A DNA stretch of 63,928 bases from the IMG/VR virus record IMGVR_UViG_3300012147_000014, positions 1-63,928 of that record. The stretch is one strand, 5' to 3'. Below are positions 23,956-33,098 of this stretch, piece by piece (position 1 is the first letter of the stretch; each line of letters opens with the position of its first letter). The DNA comes from a virus. The position numbers and the translations under genes are program-made. Below the pieces are notes generated by a model that was given only the letters and a program-made list of their open reading frames with translations, did no database searches and was not told the origin of the DNA.

Positions 23956-26775
23956 TTAGATCGGGCCTCCTTCGCCTATGATGGCGTCAAGTTTCGTGTT
24001 GCTGGACTCAAGTGCTTTCACCATACGGTCGCGTGAGCGCTGGGCGGGATCGCTGCCAGAGGCAAAGCCTCCGAGCCCGAGCCGCTGGAATTGATCGGCT
24101 ACAATGCTTGAGCCCTTCGCTTTCTCTTGAGCGCCGATTTCGGCTTTGAGTTGGCGCTCTGCCATCGCTTCGGCGTCACTACGAGTCATGTCGCCTTCAA
24201 TGATGTTCTGGAGAGTAAGGGATCGTAGGCGCTCTTGGTCTTCGATTCCCCGCGCACCCCTCTTGTCTCCTTTAACGCGGGCTTCATTGGCCGCAATCTC
24301 GACGGCTTGGTCGCGACGGAAGTTGCGCGTGTCGGTATCGCGCTGCTCTTTTCGGTTAGCAAGCTCGCCGTCAGCAATACCAGGGTCTAGTCCTTGGTCG
24401 AGCAGTTCTTGGCGGCGCTGGGATAGGAACACCTCGTCTTTTTTCGCTTCTAATTCTTGGCGGGAACGGCGAACATTACTCATGTTGCCCCTACCTGCGT
24501 GATAAGTAAGAGAGCTTTCCATATCCGCGATCTCGAGTTGATCCTTAGCCAGCTTGCCCGCGCGCTCACGCTCTTTGTTCTGCAAAAGAAGCTCTTGGGT
24601 AATCTGCTCTTGCTCAGCCTTCAAGCTATTGAGATTCTTAAGGTCATCCTGAGCGTTTATTGATCCCTCATCCCATGCGCCCAGAGATGCGATTTTGGTG
24701 CGGATTTCTTGTAGTCGCCTAAGCGCTGCAATCCGTAGGTTAATTGGGGCGAGCTCATTACGCGCCTGAGCACGCTCCTGCTTGGCACGCTCCTGCTCGG
24801 CTTCTTGCGCCCCCACCCCGAATCCCCTGCTACCAACGCCAGTAAATTTCCCGTCTGGCGCATCAGGCATAGCTCCCTTGATCACATTTGCTCGGCCTTC
24901 GAGTTCGGTAATGCTATCAGCTATTTTAGTATCGAAGTCGTTGGATTTTCGGTTACCTTCCCGCAGTTCTGTAGCAACATTGATGCGATCTTGAATGTCC
25001 TTTTGGCGCTGTGCTAGTAAGACAGATTTCTCTTCGCCATTTGCGCGAGCCATTAGGCCACTAAAAACTACGTCCTTGATTTGCTTTTCGAGTTTCAGCC
25101 GCTCAATGAGGTCGTCCTTGTCGCGGCTGTCAGTTAAGCCCTCCGTGCCTTTGGCGCGCGCTCGCTCAAGTCGCTCTTCCGCATCCCTTGCCCCTTTCTC
25201 AGCAATCGCAACCCCTTCCTTGTTTCCGAAAAATTTCTGCCTATCCATAGCCTTGGCCTCGGCCAGTGCCTCGTACGACTTGATAAGTGAAGCGACTAGC
25301 TGACGCTCCGCTTCCATCTTTTCCTGCACAGTCGTGATCGCACGAGCCTGCTTGTTCGCTTCCTCCCGAACGCCCTTCTGGGCTTCCTTGAGGTCGTTCA
25401 AATACTGAGTCTGTTCCTTGGTCGCACGGTGCCATAGGTAGAGGCTGGCGATAAGGACGCCGACGGCTGCGGCGGCGGCACCAATGGGAGTTACCAGGAC
25501 GGCAAACGCGGCCTTGAAAGCAGCTCCCACTAAACCTACAATAGCCTTGAGACCTTTCATTATGCCCGTAAGTATCTTTCCTCGAATCGTTGACCCGGCG
25601 ACGGCTGCATCCATCGTCTTGGTTCCGGCGGCAGTCGCGAACATGTTAGCGGCTGTTTGCTTGAGCGCTGCGCTAAGTGAGCCGAGTTGGCTCCTGAGCA
25701 CCTTGATGCCATTTATCGTGACGGCGGCCTGCGCGAAGATCGCCGCAGCGCTAAACACAATGAAAGCACGCATCGCAAGGGTAGCTGCGGTCGCTACGGC
25801 CTCCATGGCGGCCTTGTTTTGCTTAATTTTATTCGTAAAATCGCCCATCATCCCCATTGCCCGGAGGTGATCCCCTAGTTCTGCGATCACCGGCGTAAAG
25901 GCTTCAGTCGCCACGATGGCGGCCTTAATGCCGTCCTTCTCGCGCTCAAGGAAGTTGTTGCCGAAACCCCGCGCCATCGCGTCTTGAGCGTCGAGCAAGG
26001 TTGAGCTCAAACCTTCTGCGGTTTGAGAAAGTAACTCCATCCCGCCCGCGTTGCGCTGCAGCTGTTTCTCGACTAGCGCCCACATACTGCGGGTACTTGC
26101 GCCCGCCTCGGTAAGTTGTTCGATTTCGCGGCGCACCGAACCAGAGACGACCCCCATTTCCTGCAGCCGCATCATGGCTTCACCCGTAGGGGCTCCACTC
26201 TTGAGAGCATCGTAGAGTCGCCCGACCCAGAAGGAGACCTCTTCGAGCGGCCGTCCTGCGATCGCAGCACTGTCGCCGATCATGCGCAGACCCGCAGAAG
26301 TAGCGAGTGCGCCTTGCGTCATAATCTCCAGCAGGCGCGAAGACTCAGCAATACCTTTGATTGAAAAAGGAGTGGTTTCGGCAAATTTAAAAAGTTCAGC
26401 AAGGCGCGTTCTAGCTGCCTGAATGCCTCCGAGCAGTGGAGTGAACTGAGTGACGAGCTTCTCCATGCCACGCGCTTCTTTCAGCCCGTCTGCCATGAGG
26501 CGCGTTTGCCCCACAACTAGACTCATTGCGTATCCAATGCCGACGACGGCACCAGAGATTAGTCCGAGCGGGCCCAATACTCGCGTGAGCAAAATGCCAC
26601 GAAGACCTGCCCACGACGCTTGCGCGGCACTGCCACCGGATGCCAAGATGATACCAGGTTCAGCCAGATCGCCAGCCATGTCGCCCAAGCTGTTCTTGAA
26701 CGCGGCCTTGCCAACGAGCTTAGGTCGAACGCTCGCTTCAATGGGTACTTTTTTGGGCGTGTTGGGTTCGTCCAT
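23956..26775 (-). CDS. Tape measure protein
   Basis: 939 residues. The N-terminal region has hydrophobic segments (LGPLGLISGAVVGIGYAMSL). A TMP-type domain follows (TRLAELFKFAETTPFSIKGI, then RPLEEVSFWVGRLYDALKSG), then a Gly/Ala-rich membrane-like segment (VLVTPIGAAAAAVGVLIAS) near residue 440 and long coiled coil to the end. At about 0.15 nm per residue it predicts a tail near 140 nm. It is preceded by the putative chaperone gene, as in lambda. Confidence 0.92.
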   Translation of the reverse strand: MDEPNTPKKVPIEASVRPKLVGKAAFKNSLGDMAGDLAEPGIILASGGSAAQASWAGLRGILLTRVLGPLGLISGAVVGIGYAMSLVVGQTRLMADGLKEARGMEKLVTQFTPLLGGIQAARTRLAELFKFAETTPFSIKGIAESSRLLEIMTQGALATSAGLRMIGDSAAIAGRPLEEVSFWVGRLYDALKSGAPTGEAMMRLQEMGVVSGSVRREIEQLTEAGASTRSMWALVEKQLQRNAGGMELLSQTAEGLSSTLLDAQDAMARGFGNNFLEREKDGIKAAIVATEAFTPVIAELGDHLRAMGMMGDFTNKIKQNKAAMEAVATAATLAMRAFIVFSAAAIFAQAAVTINGIKVLRSQLGSLSAALKQTAANMFATAAGTKTMDAAVAGSTIRGKILTGIMKGLKAIVGLVGAAFKAAFAVLVTPIGAAAAAVGVLIASLYLWHRATKEQTQYLNDLKEAQKGVREEANKQARAITTVQEKMEAERQLVASLIKSYEALAEAKAMDRQKFFGNKEGVAIAEKGARDAEERLERARAKGTEGLTDSRDKDDLIERLKLEKQIKDVVFSGLMARANGEEKSVLLAQRQKDIQDRINVATELREGNRKSNDFDTKIADSITELEGRANVIKGAMPDAPDGKFTGVGSRGFGVGAQEAEQERAKQERAQARNELAPINLRIAALRRLQEIRTKIASLGAWDEGSINAQDDLKNLNSLKAEQEQITQELLLQNKERERAGKLAKDQLEIADMESSLTYHAGRGNMSNVRRSRQELEAKKDEVFLSQRRQELLDQGLDPGIADGELANRKEQRDTDTRNFRRDQAVEIAANEARVKGDKRGARGIEDQERLRSLTLQNIIEGDMTRSDAEAMAERQLKAEIGAQEKAKGSSIVADQFQRLGLGGFASGSDPAQRSRDRMVKALESSNTKLDAIIGEGGPI

Positions 26776-26776
26776 A

Positions 26777-27526
26777 TTAGTCGTCGAGGGTCAAATTAGG
26801 TAATTCAAAGGACAGTTCCTTTAAGAGCACCTTGCGCTCCTTCGCTCGAGCCTTCTGCCAGGCTTGAACCAGTTTGAAGCAATCGTCCGCAAGTAGGCCG
26901 GCTTCTCTAAGCTGCGTAGCGGGCGCGATCGCTTCGCCTCCGCTCTTTAGCGCTTCGCAGAGTGCCGCCATACCGTCGCGCAGTAGATTGAGCTTTGCCA
27001 TGCCTTCCTCGCTCTCAGGCTGCACGAAGTCGAGATCATCGCCGCTGTGGACGCCCCGGGCGGCCTTGAGCCATTCACCCTTACCGACGGGGTAGTTCCA
27101 TGCCTCTTTCTCTGATAGCCCCAAAAGCATGAGGCCTGACACTCCAGAAAGAGATTGTGGCATTTGACCTCGGGTAGCTGTCGCACGCTCAGAAATCCAA
27201 AACTCTGGGCCTTGTGTGTGGAAGCTAATGTACCTCCCGAACTCAATCGCTTGCTGCTCTACATCGCGGAGACGTATCGCGGAAAGCCATCGAAGCCACT
27301 TTGGGTACGATCTAGCCTGCCGGGGATAGCGAGTGCGGCAAATACAAGTAGCGATATTTATCGCGCCTGCGAGCACCCTAGTCTCGTCGACCCCTTTACC
27401 GTCGATGAAAGGAGAATCGCTAGCCTCCAACTGAAATAAGTGCCAGTATGAAAAAGGCCGGAGTTTCCGGCCTAGTATGGTGAACCGACCCCCTAATACG
27501 GAGTCGCTGTATCGGGAGTCTTGCAC
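26777..27526 (-). CDS. Putative tail assembly protein (chaperone position)
   Basis: Up to 249 residues, helical, ending at the tape measure gene start. The position between tail tube and tape measure matches lambda G/T chaperones, though no motif is recognised. The reported 5' end is doubtful: GTG at 27526 has poor ribosome-site spacing, and codons about 18-26 are made by a strong terminator hairpin (27451-27473). Translation may start further in, for example at a TTG near 27434. Confidence 0.6.
   Translation of the reverse strand: MQDSRYSDSVLGGRFTILGRKLRPFSYWHLFQLEASDSPFIDGKGVDETRVLAGAINIATCICRTRYPRQARSYPKWLRWLSAIRLRDVEQQAIEFGRYISFHTQGPEFWISERATATRGQMPQSLSGVSGLMLLGLSEKEAWNYPVGKGEWLKAARGVHSGDDLDFVQPESEEGMAKLNLLRDGMAALCEALKSGGEAIAPATQLREAGLLADDCFKLVQAWQKARAKERKVLLKELSFELPNLTLDD
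27451..27473 (-). terminator. Rho-independent terminator after the tail tube gene
   Basis: On the minus strand AGGCCGGA-AAC-TCCGGCCT is followed by TTTTT. The stem is GC-rich and perfect. It lies after the tail tube gene but inside the 5' end of the next reading frame. Confidence 0.8.
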
Positions 27527-27535
27527 ATTCTCCCG

Positions 27536-27877
27536 CTAGGTGGTGATACCGTCATAGCCCTTGGCGGTGATGCTGGCTTTCTTCCAATCGCGATTAGCCC
27601 AAGAGGTCTCAACGTTGGTCATGTAAAGGGTAACCCCTTGCGCTACAAACTTGGTGCCGGGAGCAGGGGGGTTTCCCGTAAACTTGCCCGATACGGTGAC
27701 TTCGTATTGAAGGCCCCCAATCGCGTAAGCTTCAACAATACCAAGATTATTAACCCCCTCTTCATCTACCTGAACGGAAGATCGGAGTGTCGCACTTTCC
27801 AAGACCAGACCCGTGATAGTAATTTGATTGGTCGGAATGCCGAAGGTATATTGAGTTCCTTTTACTGCTACTGTCAT
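27536..27877 (-). CDS. Putative tail tube protein
   Basis: 113 residues, predominantly beta, beginning MTVAVKGTQYTFGIP. The size and strand-rich pattern, the position between tail terminator-like and chaperone-like genes, and a terminator right after it (suiting a highly expressed structural gene) support a tail tube role. The sequence family is not certain. Confidence 0.6.
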   Translation of the reverse strand: MTVAVKGTQYTFGIPTNQITITGLVLESATLRSSVQVDEEGVNNLGIVEAYAIGGLQYEVTVSGKFTGNPPAPGTKFVAQGVTLYMTNVETSWANRDWKKASITAKGYDGITT

Positions 27878-27905
27878 AGCGTCTGCAGTATGTCAACTGA
27901 ACCCA

Positions 27906-28343
27906 TTATGCTTCCAGCACGGCCAAGACCAGTCGCATGCCGTCGCCCACGTAGTCGCCCGAATCACCTCCACCGATTGACTCAATAAACCATCCTTTCA
28001 GGAAGACCCCTGGAACAATTCGCCCGTGCGCCCAAAGGGGCAGGTTGCCCTTGAAAATACCCTGTAGTTTACCAACCGCTTCTTTGCGCTCAGCATGGGT
28101 GCTGTGAGCGTAATGCGCCATCCGGATCACATCAATCGGCACATTATAGATCGGCCCAGAAGGAAGCTGCGGTTCCGCATCTTCGCCCTCGGGTTGCATA
28201 ACTGAAATGTAAACGGGGTGCGGTAGGTCGCATGTTTGGTCAGATCCTTCGACGATCAGATCAGCCACTCCGGGGAGTGCTCGGCGTATGATCGCGGCTA
28301 CGAGTTCTTCGCATTTGAGAGTGATTGCACTGTTATTGGACAT
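27906..28343 (-). CDS. Tail terminator/completion-like protein
   Basis: 145 residues. The N-terminal helix CEELVAAIIRRALPG and central PIYNVPIDVIRMAHYAH resemble phage minor tail/terminator proteins that cap the tail tube. Position directly upstream of the tube gene agrees. It overlaps the upstream small gene by 11 nt. Confidence 0.6.
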   Translation of the reverse strand: MSNNSAITLKCEELVAAIIRRALPGVADLIVEGSDQTCDLPHPVYISVMQPEGEDAEPQLPSGPIYNVPIDVIRMAHYAHSTHAERKEAVGKLQGIFKGNLPLWAHGRIVPGVFLKGWFIESIGGGDSGDYVGDGMRLVLAVLEA

Positions 28344-28521
28344 GGGTGTTTTCCTTCCGGGTTTTATTGCGCTCGATCCTCTCCACCTCGCGCTGTATAG
28401 ATCGAGCTACGGGTGAGCGGTTGCCTCGCTTAATGTTGTCGGCTACTTCCACCACAGACTGCTCAACCGATCGAAGATCAGACTTAATTTCGTAACCTAC
28501 ACTCAGACCCTTACCACTCAT
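28333..28521 (-). CDS. Small head-tail region protein, 62 aa
   Basis: 62 residues, helical and charged, with ATGA overlap to the gene before it and overlap with the gene after it. Probably a head-tail joining factor by position; no motif recognised. Confidence 0.55.
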   Translation of the reverse strand: MSGKGLSVGYEIKSDLRSVEQSVVEVADNIKRGNRSPVARSIQREVERIERNKTRKENTHVQ

Positions 28522-28832
28522 GCTCCGGTGCCCTCGATGTTGAATCGCGCCGTGCTCGCGGTCAGTGTCGGCTTACTCGTGATACGCGCCAGCCCATCGG
28601 GGAGAGTGATCGAACCCCCCTCAGCGCCGGCCGCCGTTGTCCAGTCGATTAGCTTCATCGTAACGCGCCCACTCATCACAGTCCTGCGCCCGCCCCGCGA
28701 GCCCCGTTCTGTGCCGGCCTCATTGACCTGGACGATCGCTTGGTAGTCTCCGCCGTTAAGCGTGACTGTATCGCCCATGCCCAGTTTGAGAGCTTGTATA
28801 AGGGATTTAGCCATGAAGGTTCTGAAGCTCAT
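28518..28832 (-). CDS. Head-tail connector region protein, 104 aa
   Basis: About 104 residues (98 if Met7 at 28814 is used). The beta-rich body (DTVTLNGGDYQAIVQVNEAG) is like small head-completion or tail-attachment proteins. It is the first gene of the tail cluster after a terminator. Confidence 0.5.
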   Translation of the reverse strand: MSFRTFMAKSLIQALKLGMGDTVTLNGGDYQAIVQVNEAGTERGSRGGRRTVMSGRVTMKLIDWTTAAGAEGGSITLPDGLARITSKPTLTASTARFNIEGTGA

Positions 28833-28850
28833 TGCCTGTATCGAGTTGTC

Positions 28851-28886
28851 AAAAAAAACCCACCCTTCGCGAGAAAGGTGGGTTTT
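28851..28886 (-). terminator. Rho-independent terminator between head and tail genes
   Basis: Minus-strand stem AAAACCCACC / GGTGGGTTTT with a 12-nt loop, followed by eight T residues. It divides the capsid gene group from the tail group. Confidence 0.85.
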
Positions 28887-28935
28887 GATCTACAACTAAT
28901 TATCCCTCAATAACTACGTATCTTATGCAAAAATG

Positions 28936-29340
28936 TTAAGCCGTCGGATCAAGGATCGCATCAAGGGTAAGCGTTCCAGCGGTACCACTTGTATTGGTCA
29001 CGAAGAGAGCGGTAATGTCAGTGGTCACGGCGTCTGCTTCGGTGTCGACAAATGCCGCTCCGTTGGTCGAAGGCCAAACGTAAGGCACCCCGGCGGCGAG
29101 CGTAAATGTATTACCCGCTTCAGTGCCGGAGTTCGTCTCGACAAGCATATCTTGGTCAGCTAAAAGCATGAAAGATTTAGCTTGAGACACATCAAGCGCA
29201 AACGCTACTTGAAGGTCAGTAGAGCTGTCGGGGATCGGCTCTTGCACTCGGTGACTCGCCCCGCCTGTTACTGAGTGACTCTTAGAGTACAAACCGGAAA
29301 TATCTCCAGAAACACTGATCTGTATAGTTGCGCTTGGCAT
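28936..29340 (-). CDS. Capsid-region beta protein, possible head fibre or decoration
   Basis: 134 residues, Ser/Thr/Gly-rich and strand-rich, beginning MPSATIQISVSGDISGLYS. It lies directly after the major capsid gene and before a terminator, consistent with a capsid surface protein. Family not recognised. Confidence 0.5.
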   Translation of the reverse strand: MPSATIQISVSGDISGLYSKSHSVTGGASHRVQEPIPDSSTDLQVAFALDVSQAKSFMLLADQDMLVETNSGTEAGNTFTLAAGVPYVWPSTNGAAFVDTEADAVTTDITALFVTNTSGTAGTLTLDAILDPTA

Positions 29341-29388
29341 GGCTTAAAGTTCTTTGGGTTGCGTTAAAATTGGAGGCTAAACACCAGC

Positions 29389-30375
29389 TTAGTCAGCCGA
29401 AGTCGGGATGAGGATACCGCAGTTCTCATTGACAATCTTCTCGTCCGTATTGTGGCGGACGCGAACAATATCAGAGCGGATTCCTTCTTCGCGGTAAGAC
29501 TCAGTTACGAAGAAACCGGGGGAATCTTCTTCCCATACAATTGTGCGGCCTGCGCCGCCTGCTTCGAGGACGCCGCCCATGACGCAACCCATCCAAATAT
29601 ATGATTTAGACCAGACAAATTCCATATCGGCTGCGGTGGCTTTGCCTGTCTTCTTCTTCGTGTTCTCGTAGGCCGATTGGCCGATATAGAGCCTGATTGG
29701 AAGCTGGAGCATTTCAGAAATAAAGGCTTCGACTGCGCCAACTCCCATGATCTTGCTGCTTGAGTTTGCGCCGAAGATGCGAGTCGAGAGTAGGGTCGAC
29801 ATACTAATGCGATCCCAAAGCTCGTCGCTCATGGCGATCGCATTGGGGCGCTCGAGCAACTTGAGCATTTGACTCTTCGCTGCCTTCATGTCCTGCAAGA
29901 AGTCGATCGTGGCGAGGTTGGCAGCCTCGTAGGCTTCAACCGGATCAAGGGTTGGAAACACGGTGGTGTCGAAAATCTTATTCTTGACCCGGATCTCGTG
30001 GTCGAGGCGGATGGTGCGAGTCACACGTTTGAGTGCCACTGTCTCAAGCGCATAGTAGCGGGCCTTGTCTGCCTTTTCGGAGTCGTCGACCGCTTCTTCG
30101 AGACCGCGATCCTTACAGGAGTAGCTATCCGCTTCGTCGGTACCATCAATGCGAGGGTAGGAAGAGCGGGGCGCGCGGAGCGTGCCATTGCCATCAGAAC
30201 TGCGAGCAAGCTGGCCTGTGCGGAGGCGGAGGCGCTTGTATTCGCCGGTCTTAGTGCCGTAGCCGACATAAGGCATGAGAGCCTGGCCGATGTAGCCTTC
30301 GTCGGCATACATTGCTTCTTCGACAACTGCTTGGAGATCAGGCCGGATTTCGGCGCTTGTATTTTCGTAGGCCAT
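29389..30375 (-). CDS. Major capsid protein
   Basis: 328 residues, typical length for lambda E-type capsid proteins of the HK97 fold. Features are MPYVGYGTKTGEYKRL near the N-terminus, ETVALKRVTRTIRLDHEIRV as spine-like helix, SMSTLLSTRIFGANSSSKIMG, and C-terminal FFVTESYREEG. It follows the decoration protein gene as D precedes E in lambda. Confidence 0.88.
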   Translation of the reverse strand: MAYENTSAEIRPDLQAVVEEAMYADEGYIGQALMPYVGYGTKTGEYKRLRLRTGQLARSSDGNGTLRAPRSSYPRIDGTDEADSYSCKDRGLEEAVDDSEKADKARYYALETVALKRVTRTIRLDHEIRVKNKIFDTTVFPTLDPVEAYEAANLATIDFLQDMKAAKSQMLKLLERPNAIAMSDELWDRISMSTLLSTRIFGANSSSKIMGVGAVEAFISEMLQLPIRLYIGQSAYENTKKKTGKATAADMEFVWSKSYIWMGCVMGGVLEAGGAGRTIVWEEDSPGFFVTESYREEGIRSDIVRVRHNTDEKIVNENCGILIPTSAD

Positions 30376-30431
30376 AAATGGGTTTCCTTAGTAGGTGGTG
30401 TGTTTTGTGAGTGAAAAAGGCGGGCTAGTTT

Positions 30432-31100
30432 CTAGTTGCCGGAGATTGTGGCGGTGGCGGTCTTAACGATGCCCCCGATCGATACGTTCACGTGCATAGC
30501 GCCGTCGGCTGCTGTGATTGTGAGAACAAGATCGCCGTCGGCGTCTGTCGCGCATTCCAGGTCGCCGTGGGCGGTGTGGCTGGTAATAACTGCGCCGGTC
30601 GTTGCGGCCACCGAAGTTTCGGCGGGATTGACTGCCCCCAAGGCGGTGTTAGAAAGCCAGGCTCGGACAAGAGACAGCTGATTCGATTCAACCGTAGCGG
30701 TTGCAGTGCCGTCTTCGTTATCGACTACAGCGACTGAGAAGTCTTCAGCGTCGACTTCGGGATCAAGGAGCAAGCACTCAATCTCTGCGTTGGCACCGGG
30801 AGCGGCTTCCTTGGTCAAGCCAAGTTTGATCGAACCGGTTGCGCTGATAGTGCCGTCGTCACCAGCGAAGAAGGGCGCAAAAGCTGCAATGGCACCACTG
30901 GCTTCAAAGCCGAAAGACCCAGTGTCATTAAAAAGACGCACGCCAATGGGCGAACCGGATGCGCAACCGTGCTGCGTGATGCCGTGCCCGGCGTCGGTGG
31001 CGTCTGCATAGACGGCAGTCCCGCCACTGATTTTAACGCGGCGGCCATACAGGAGGGCTTCGCCTGCGATGAAAGTTTGCTTGGAGTTATCGTTGTTCAT
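30432..31100 (-). CDS. Head decoration-like protein
   Basis: 222 residues. The first 110 (FIAGEALLYGRRVKISGG, then GVRLFNDTGSFGFEASGAI) resemble the DUF2190/gpD-type decoration fold. The remainder is a beta-rich Ig-like segment (VAVVDNEDGTATATVESN). It lies between protease/scaffold and major capsid genes. A TCAC tandem repeat precedes its start. Confidence 0.7.
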   Translation of the reverse strand: MNNDNSKQTFIAGEALLYGRRVKISGGTAVYADATDAGHGITQHGCASGSPIGVRLFNDTGSFGFEASGAIAAFAPFFAGDDGTISATGSIKLGLTKEAAPGANAEIECLLLDPEVDAEDFSVAVVDNEDGTATATVESNQLSLVRAWLSNTALGAVNPAETSVAATTGAVITSHTAHGDLECATDADGDLVLTITAADGAMHVNVSIGGIVKTATATISGN

Positions 31101-31122
31101 GGTAAGAAATCGTTCCCAGTGG

Positions 31123-31146
31123 GTGAGTGAGTGAGTGAGTGAGTGA
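31123..31146. repeat. Tetranucleotide tandem repeat (GTGA)6
   Basis: Six perfect GTGA units (TCAC on the coding strand) fill the 49-bp gap between the protease/scaffold stop and the decoration protein start, about 25 bp upstream of the ATG. Confidence 0.95.
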
Positions 31147-31149
31147 ACC

Positions 31150-32487
31150 CTAGAGGTTAGTTACTTTGCCTCCGGCGCGGAATTCAGTGTAGCCGTCAGG
31201 GTCTTCCGAGATGCACTGGTGCCACGCTTTAGCCTTGGCGGATTGCGGCGTCATAGTGCTGTCTTTGGCAGTAAGCTCGGTGATCCGCTTAGCGACTTTG
31301 CTTTCAAAGGCGGCTTCGTCGGGATTCACCAGAGTGCCAGCGGCAGAGAAGTTAGTGGGGATCGGGCGACGACCAGCGCCGCTCAGTGCTTTCTTGAGCT
31401 GAGAGTTTTCAGATTGCAGCTCAGTGACCTTTTTGGCCTTTTCGGTTAGTTCGAGGATCGTCTTGTCGATCTCGGCGAATTCGGCCTTAATCGCAGCCTT
31501 TTCAACTGCGAGGTCTTTAGCGTCAAGCTTTGCAGTCAGGTTGGTGACTTGCTTGATGAGGGCGCTCATGGCAGTTGCAGTGGCGGTGCCAGCTTCGGCG
31601 GCAATTGCACCTTCGCCGCCTTCGCCGCCTTCGTAGCCTTCGCCGCCTTCGCCGCCTTCGTAGCCTTCGCCGCCTTCGCCTTGAGCGTAGTGCGCTTGGG
31701 TTTCTTGCTGAAGACTAGCGAGACCTTCATCCCCTTCAACTTCGGCAATAAATTCTTGAGCGGCTGCGAGGTCTTCGGCATCAATGCCAAGCTCGGCGGC
31801 TTGCTCTTCGGTGAGTCCGGCGATTTGGTAAGCTTGCGCCTCCGCTTGCTCGGTTTGCTGAGACTCAATGTATTGACCCTGCGCGTCGACTTTTTCAGTC
31901 AATCCAGAGATTGCGGCCATTACTTCGGCGAGAGTAGGTTCTTTAGGAATTGTATTTTCTGGTGGCATCTTATGGTTATTTGGGTTGTCAACTTTCTGCT
32001 GAAACAACCCGGTCGGATTGGCTGCAGGGTGGATTACGTAGTCGGTTGAAAGTAGTTTCTCACAGCGCGCCTTTACGCGTCCTTCAAAGATCACTGGGCT
32101 ATCGGGCTGCTTCATTGAAATGCTTAACCCGACGGTCTCGGGCTGCTCTTCGGCGGTCTCGAGTATCTGCGCAAATTGTGGGTGGCTCTTTAGAAGTTTC
32201 CAGTCGGCCAAAACCTTGTCATCTTTTCGGCGAAAATTCACCAGATGGCCGCATACCGCGTCGACGCCTGACCCGTGATTGATTTTTACTGGCACCTTCT
32301 TCTTTTCACGCCCTTGGAATTCGATCTGATCGAGCGTGGTGTCATCCACATCGATGTCGTGTCCAATCGCGGTAAGGTTTCCTGTGATCACAGAGACGCC
32401 ACGGATCATCCCCGCTTCGCGATCAACCTTCGGTTGCCCCGAATCGAGCTTTGCGTAAAATTGAACTAGGTTGCCGTCTTCTGCCAT
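31150..32487 (-). CDS. Prohead protease fused to scaffold
   Basis: 445 residues from ATG 32487; a longer frame to 32661 would cross a terminator. The N-terminal domain (about 1-175) resembles phage prohead serine proteases: GMIRGVSVITGN, KINHGSG with a candidate catalytic His, and VGLSISMKQ with a candidate Ser. The second part is a scaffold: acidic helices, a Gly/Glu/Tyr repeat (EGGEGYEGGEGGEG units) and a coiled coil (residues about 290-360). Fusion of protease and scaffold recalls lambda C/Nu3. Confidence 0.82.
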   Translation of the reverse strand: MAEDGNLVQFYAKLDSGQPKVDREAGMIRGVSVITGNLTAIGHDIDVDDTTLDQIEFQGREKKKVPVKINHGSGVDAVCGHLVNFRRKDDKVLADWKLLKSHPQFAQILETAEEQPETVGLSISMKQPDSPVIFEGRVKARCEKLLSTDYVIHPAANPTGLFQQKVDNPNNHKMPPENTIPKEPTLAEVMAAISGLTEKVDAQGQYIESQQTEQAEAQAYQIAGLTEEQAAELGIDAEDLAAAQEFIAEVEGDEGLASLQQETQAHYAQGEGGEGYEGGEGGEGYEGGEGGEGAIAAEAGTATATAMSALIKQVTNLTAKLDAKDLAVEKAAIKAEFAEIDKTILELTEKAKKVTELQSENSQLKKALSGAGRRPIPTNFSAAGTLVNPDEAAFESKVAKRITELTAKDSTMTPQSAKAKAWHQCISEDPDGYTEFRAGGKVTNL

Positions 32488-32524
32488 TTCAACGGCTTGG
32501 GAAGCGTCAACCCGCGCGGGCACG

Positions 32525-32555
32525 AAAAAGCCCCGGCCAGCTAAGGGCGGGGCTT
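32525..32555 (-). terminator. Rho-independent terminator before the protease gene
   Basis: Minus-strand stem AGCCCCG / CGGGGCT with a 12-nt loop, followed by TTTTT. It separates the small glycine-rich genes from protease/scaffold and shows that the protease start lies downstream of it. Confidence 0.8.
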
Positions 32556-32581
32556 GGGTAAAGTATATATATGTTCGATTT

Positions 32582-32905
32582 TTACTGAGCTGGCTTCTTT
32601 TCCTTGCGTATGTGCGAGCCAATACGCCCGCCGATCGTTCCAAGAACCGCTGCGCCCGCAAGTCCGCCTACCAATTTTGAGCGCTTAAGGCGGCGAGCTA
32701 GTAATGATCCGACCGTTGCGCCGCCGATTATTCCAGCCCTGCTACCTTTAATCTCTTGACTTGAATCGACGCGCTTCTGCATCGCGTCATCTAGGTCGTC
32801 GTAGTATTCTCGACGAGGCGACTTAAACTCAGTTGGCGCAAGTGCCGATTGTAGATTGAGAATGCCGCGCTGTTGCACGTTGATTAGAATGGTTTGCTTC
32901 TTCAT
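32582..32905 (-). CDS. Small protein with TxF head and Gly-rich hydrophobic segment
   Basis: 107 residues from ATG 32905. N-terminus MKKQTILINVQQRGILNLQ is followed by APTEFKSPRREYYDD. The central part is a Gly/Ala-rich hydrophobic stretch (GLAGAAVLGTIGGRIGSHI). The layout is shared with the two neighbouring small genes and with internal parts of the 769-residue protein. Function unknown; location suggests an internal head protein. Confidence 0.6.
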   Translation of the reverse strand: MKKQTILINVQQRGILNLQSALAPTEFKSPRREYYDDLDDAMQKRVDSSQEIKGSRAGIIGGATVGSLLARRLKRSKLVGGLAGAAVLGTIGGRIGSHIRKEKKPAQ

Positions 32906-32909
32906 GGGT

Positions 32910-33089
32910 TTATCGGCGGCGCGCAAATTTAAGCCGTTCGCGGAGTGGCTTCACGTAGGCTAGGCGCATTTTCTCGGGTGTCGTATCGGAGGTTCCGGCA
33001 AACTGACCCATCTCATCACGTGAACGCTCGAAGTTGATCGTGCGCTGCAATTCGCGGATACGGGTCGTTTGATAAATTTGGAGATTCAT
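32910..33089 (-). CDS. Very small TxF-type protein, 59 aa
   Basis: A 59-residue frame from ATG 33089 to TAA 32910. It contains IRELQRTINFERSRDEMGQF, closely matching the N-terminal pattern of its two neighbours (Leu, spacing, Thr-x-(N)F, Arg, Asp/Glu-Glu, Gly), and ends in a basic tail. Too short for most automatic gene calls, but conserved pattern and gap-free packing support it. Confidence 0.6.
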   Translation of the reverse strand: MNLQIYQTTRIRELQRTINFERSRDEMGQFAGTSDTTPEKMRLAYVKPLRERLKFARRR

Positions 33090-33098
33090 CAGGATGGA

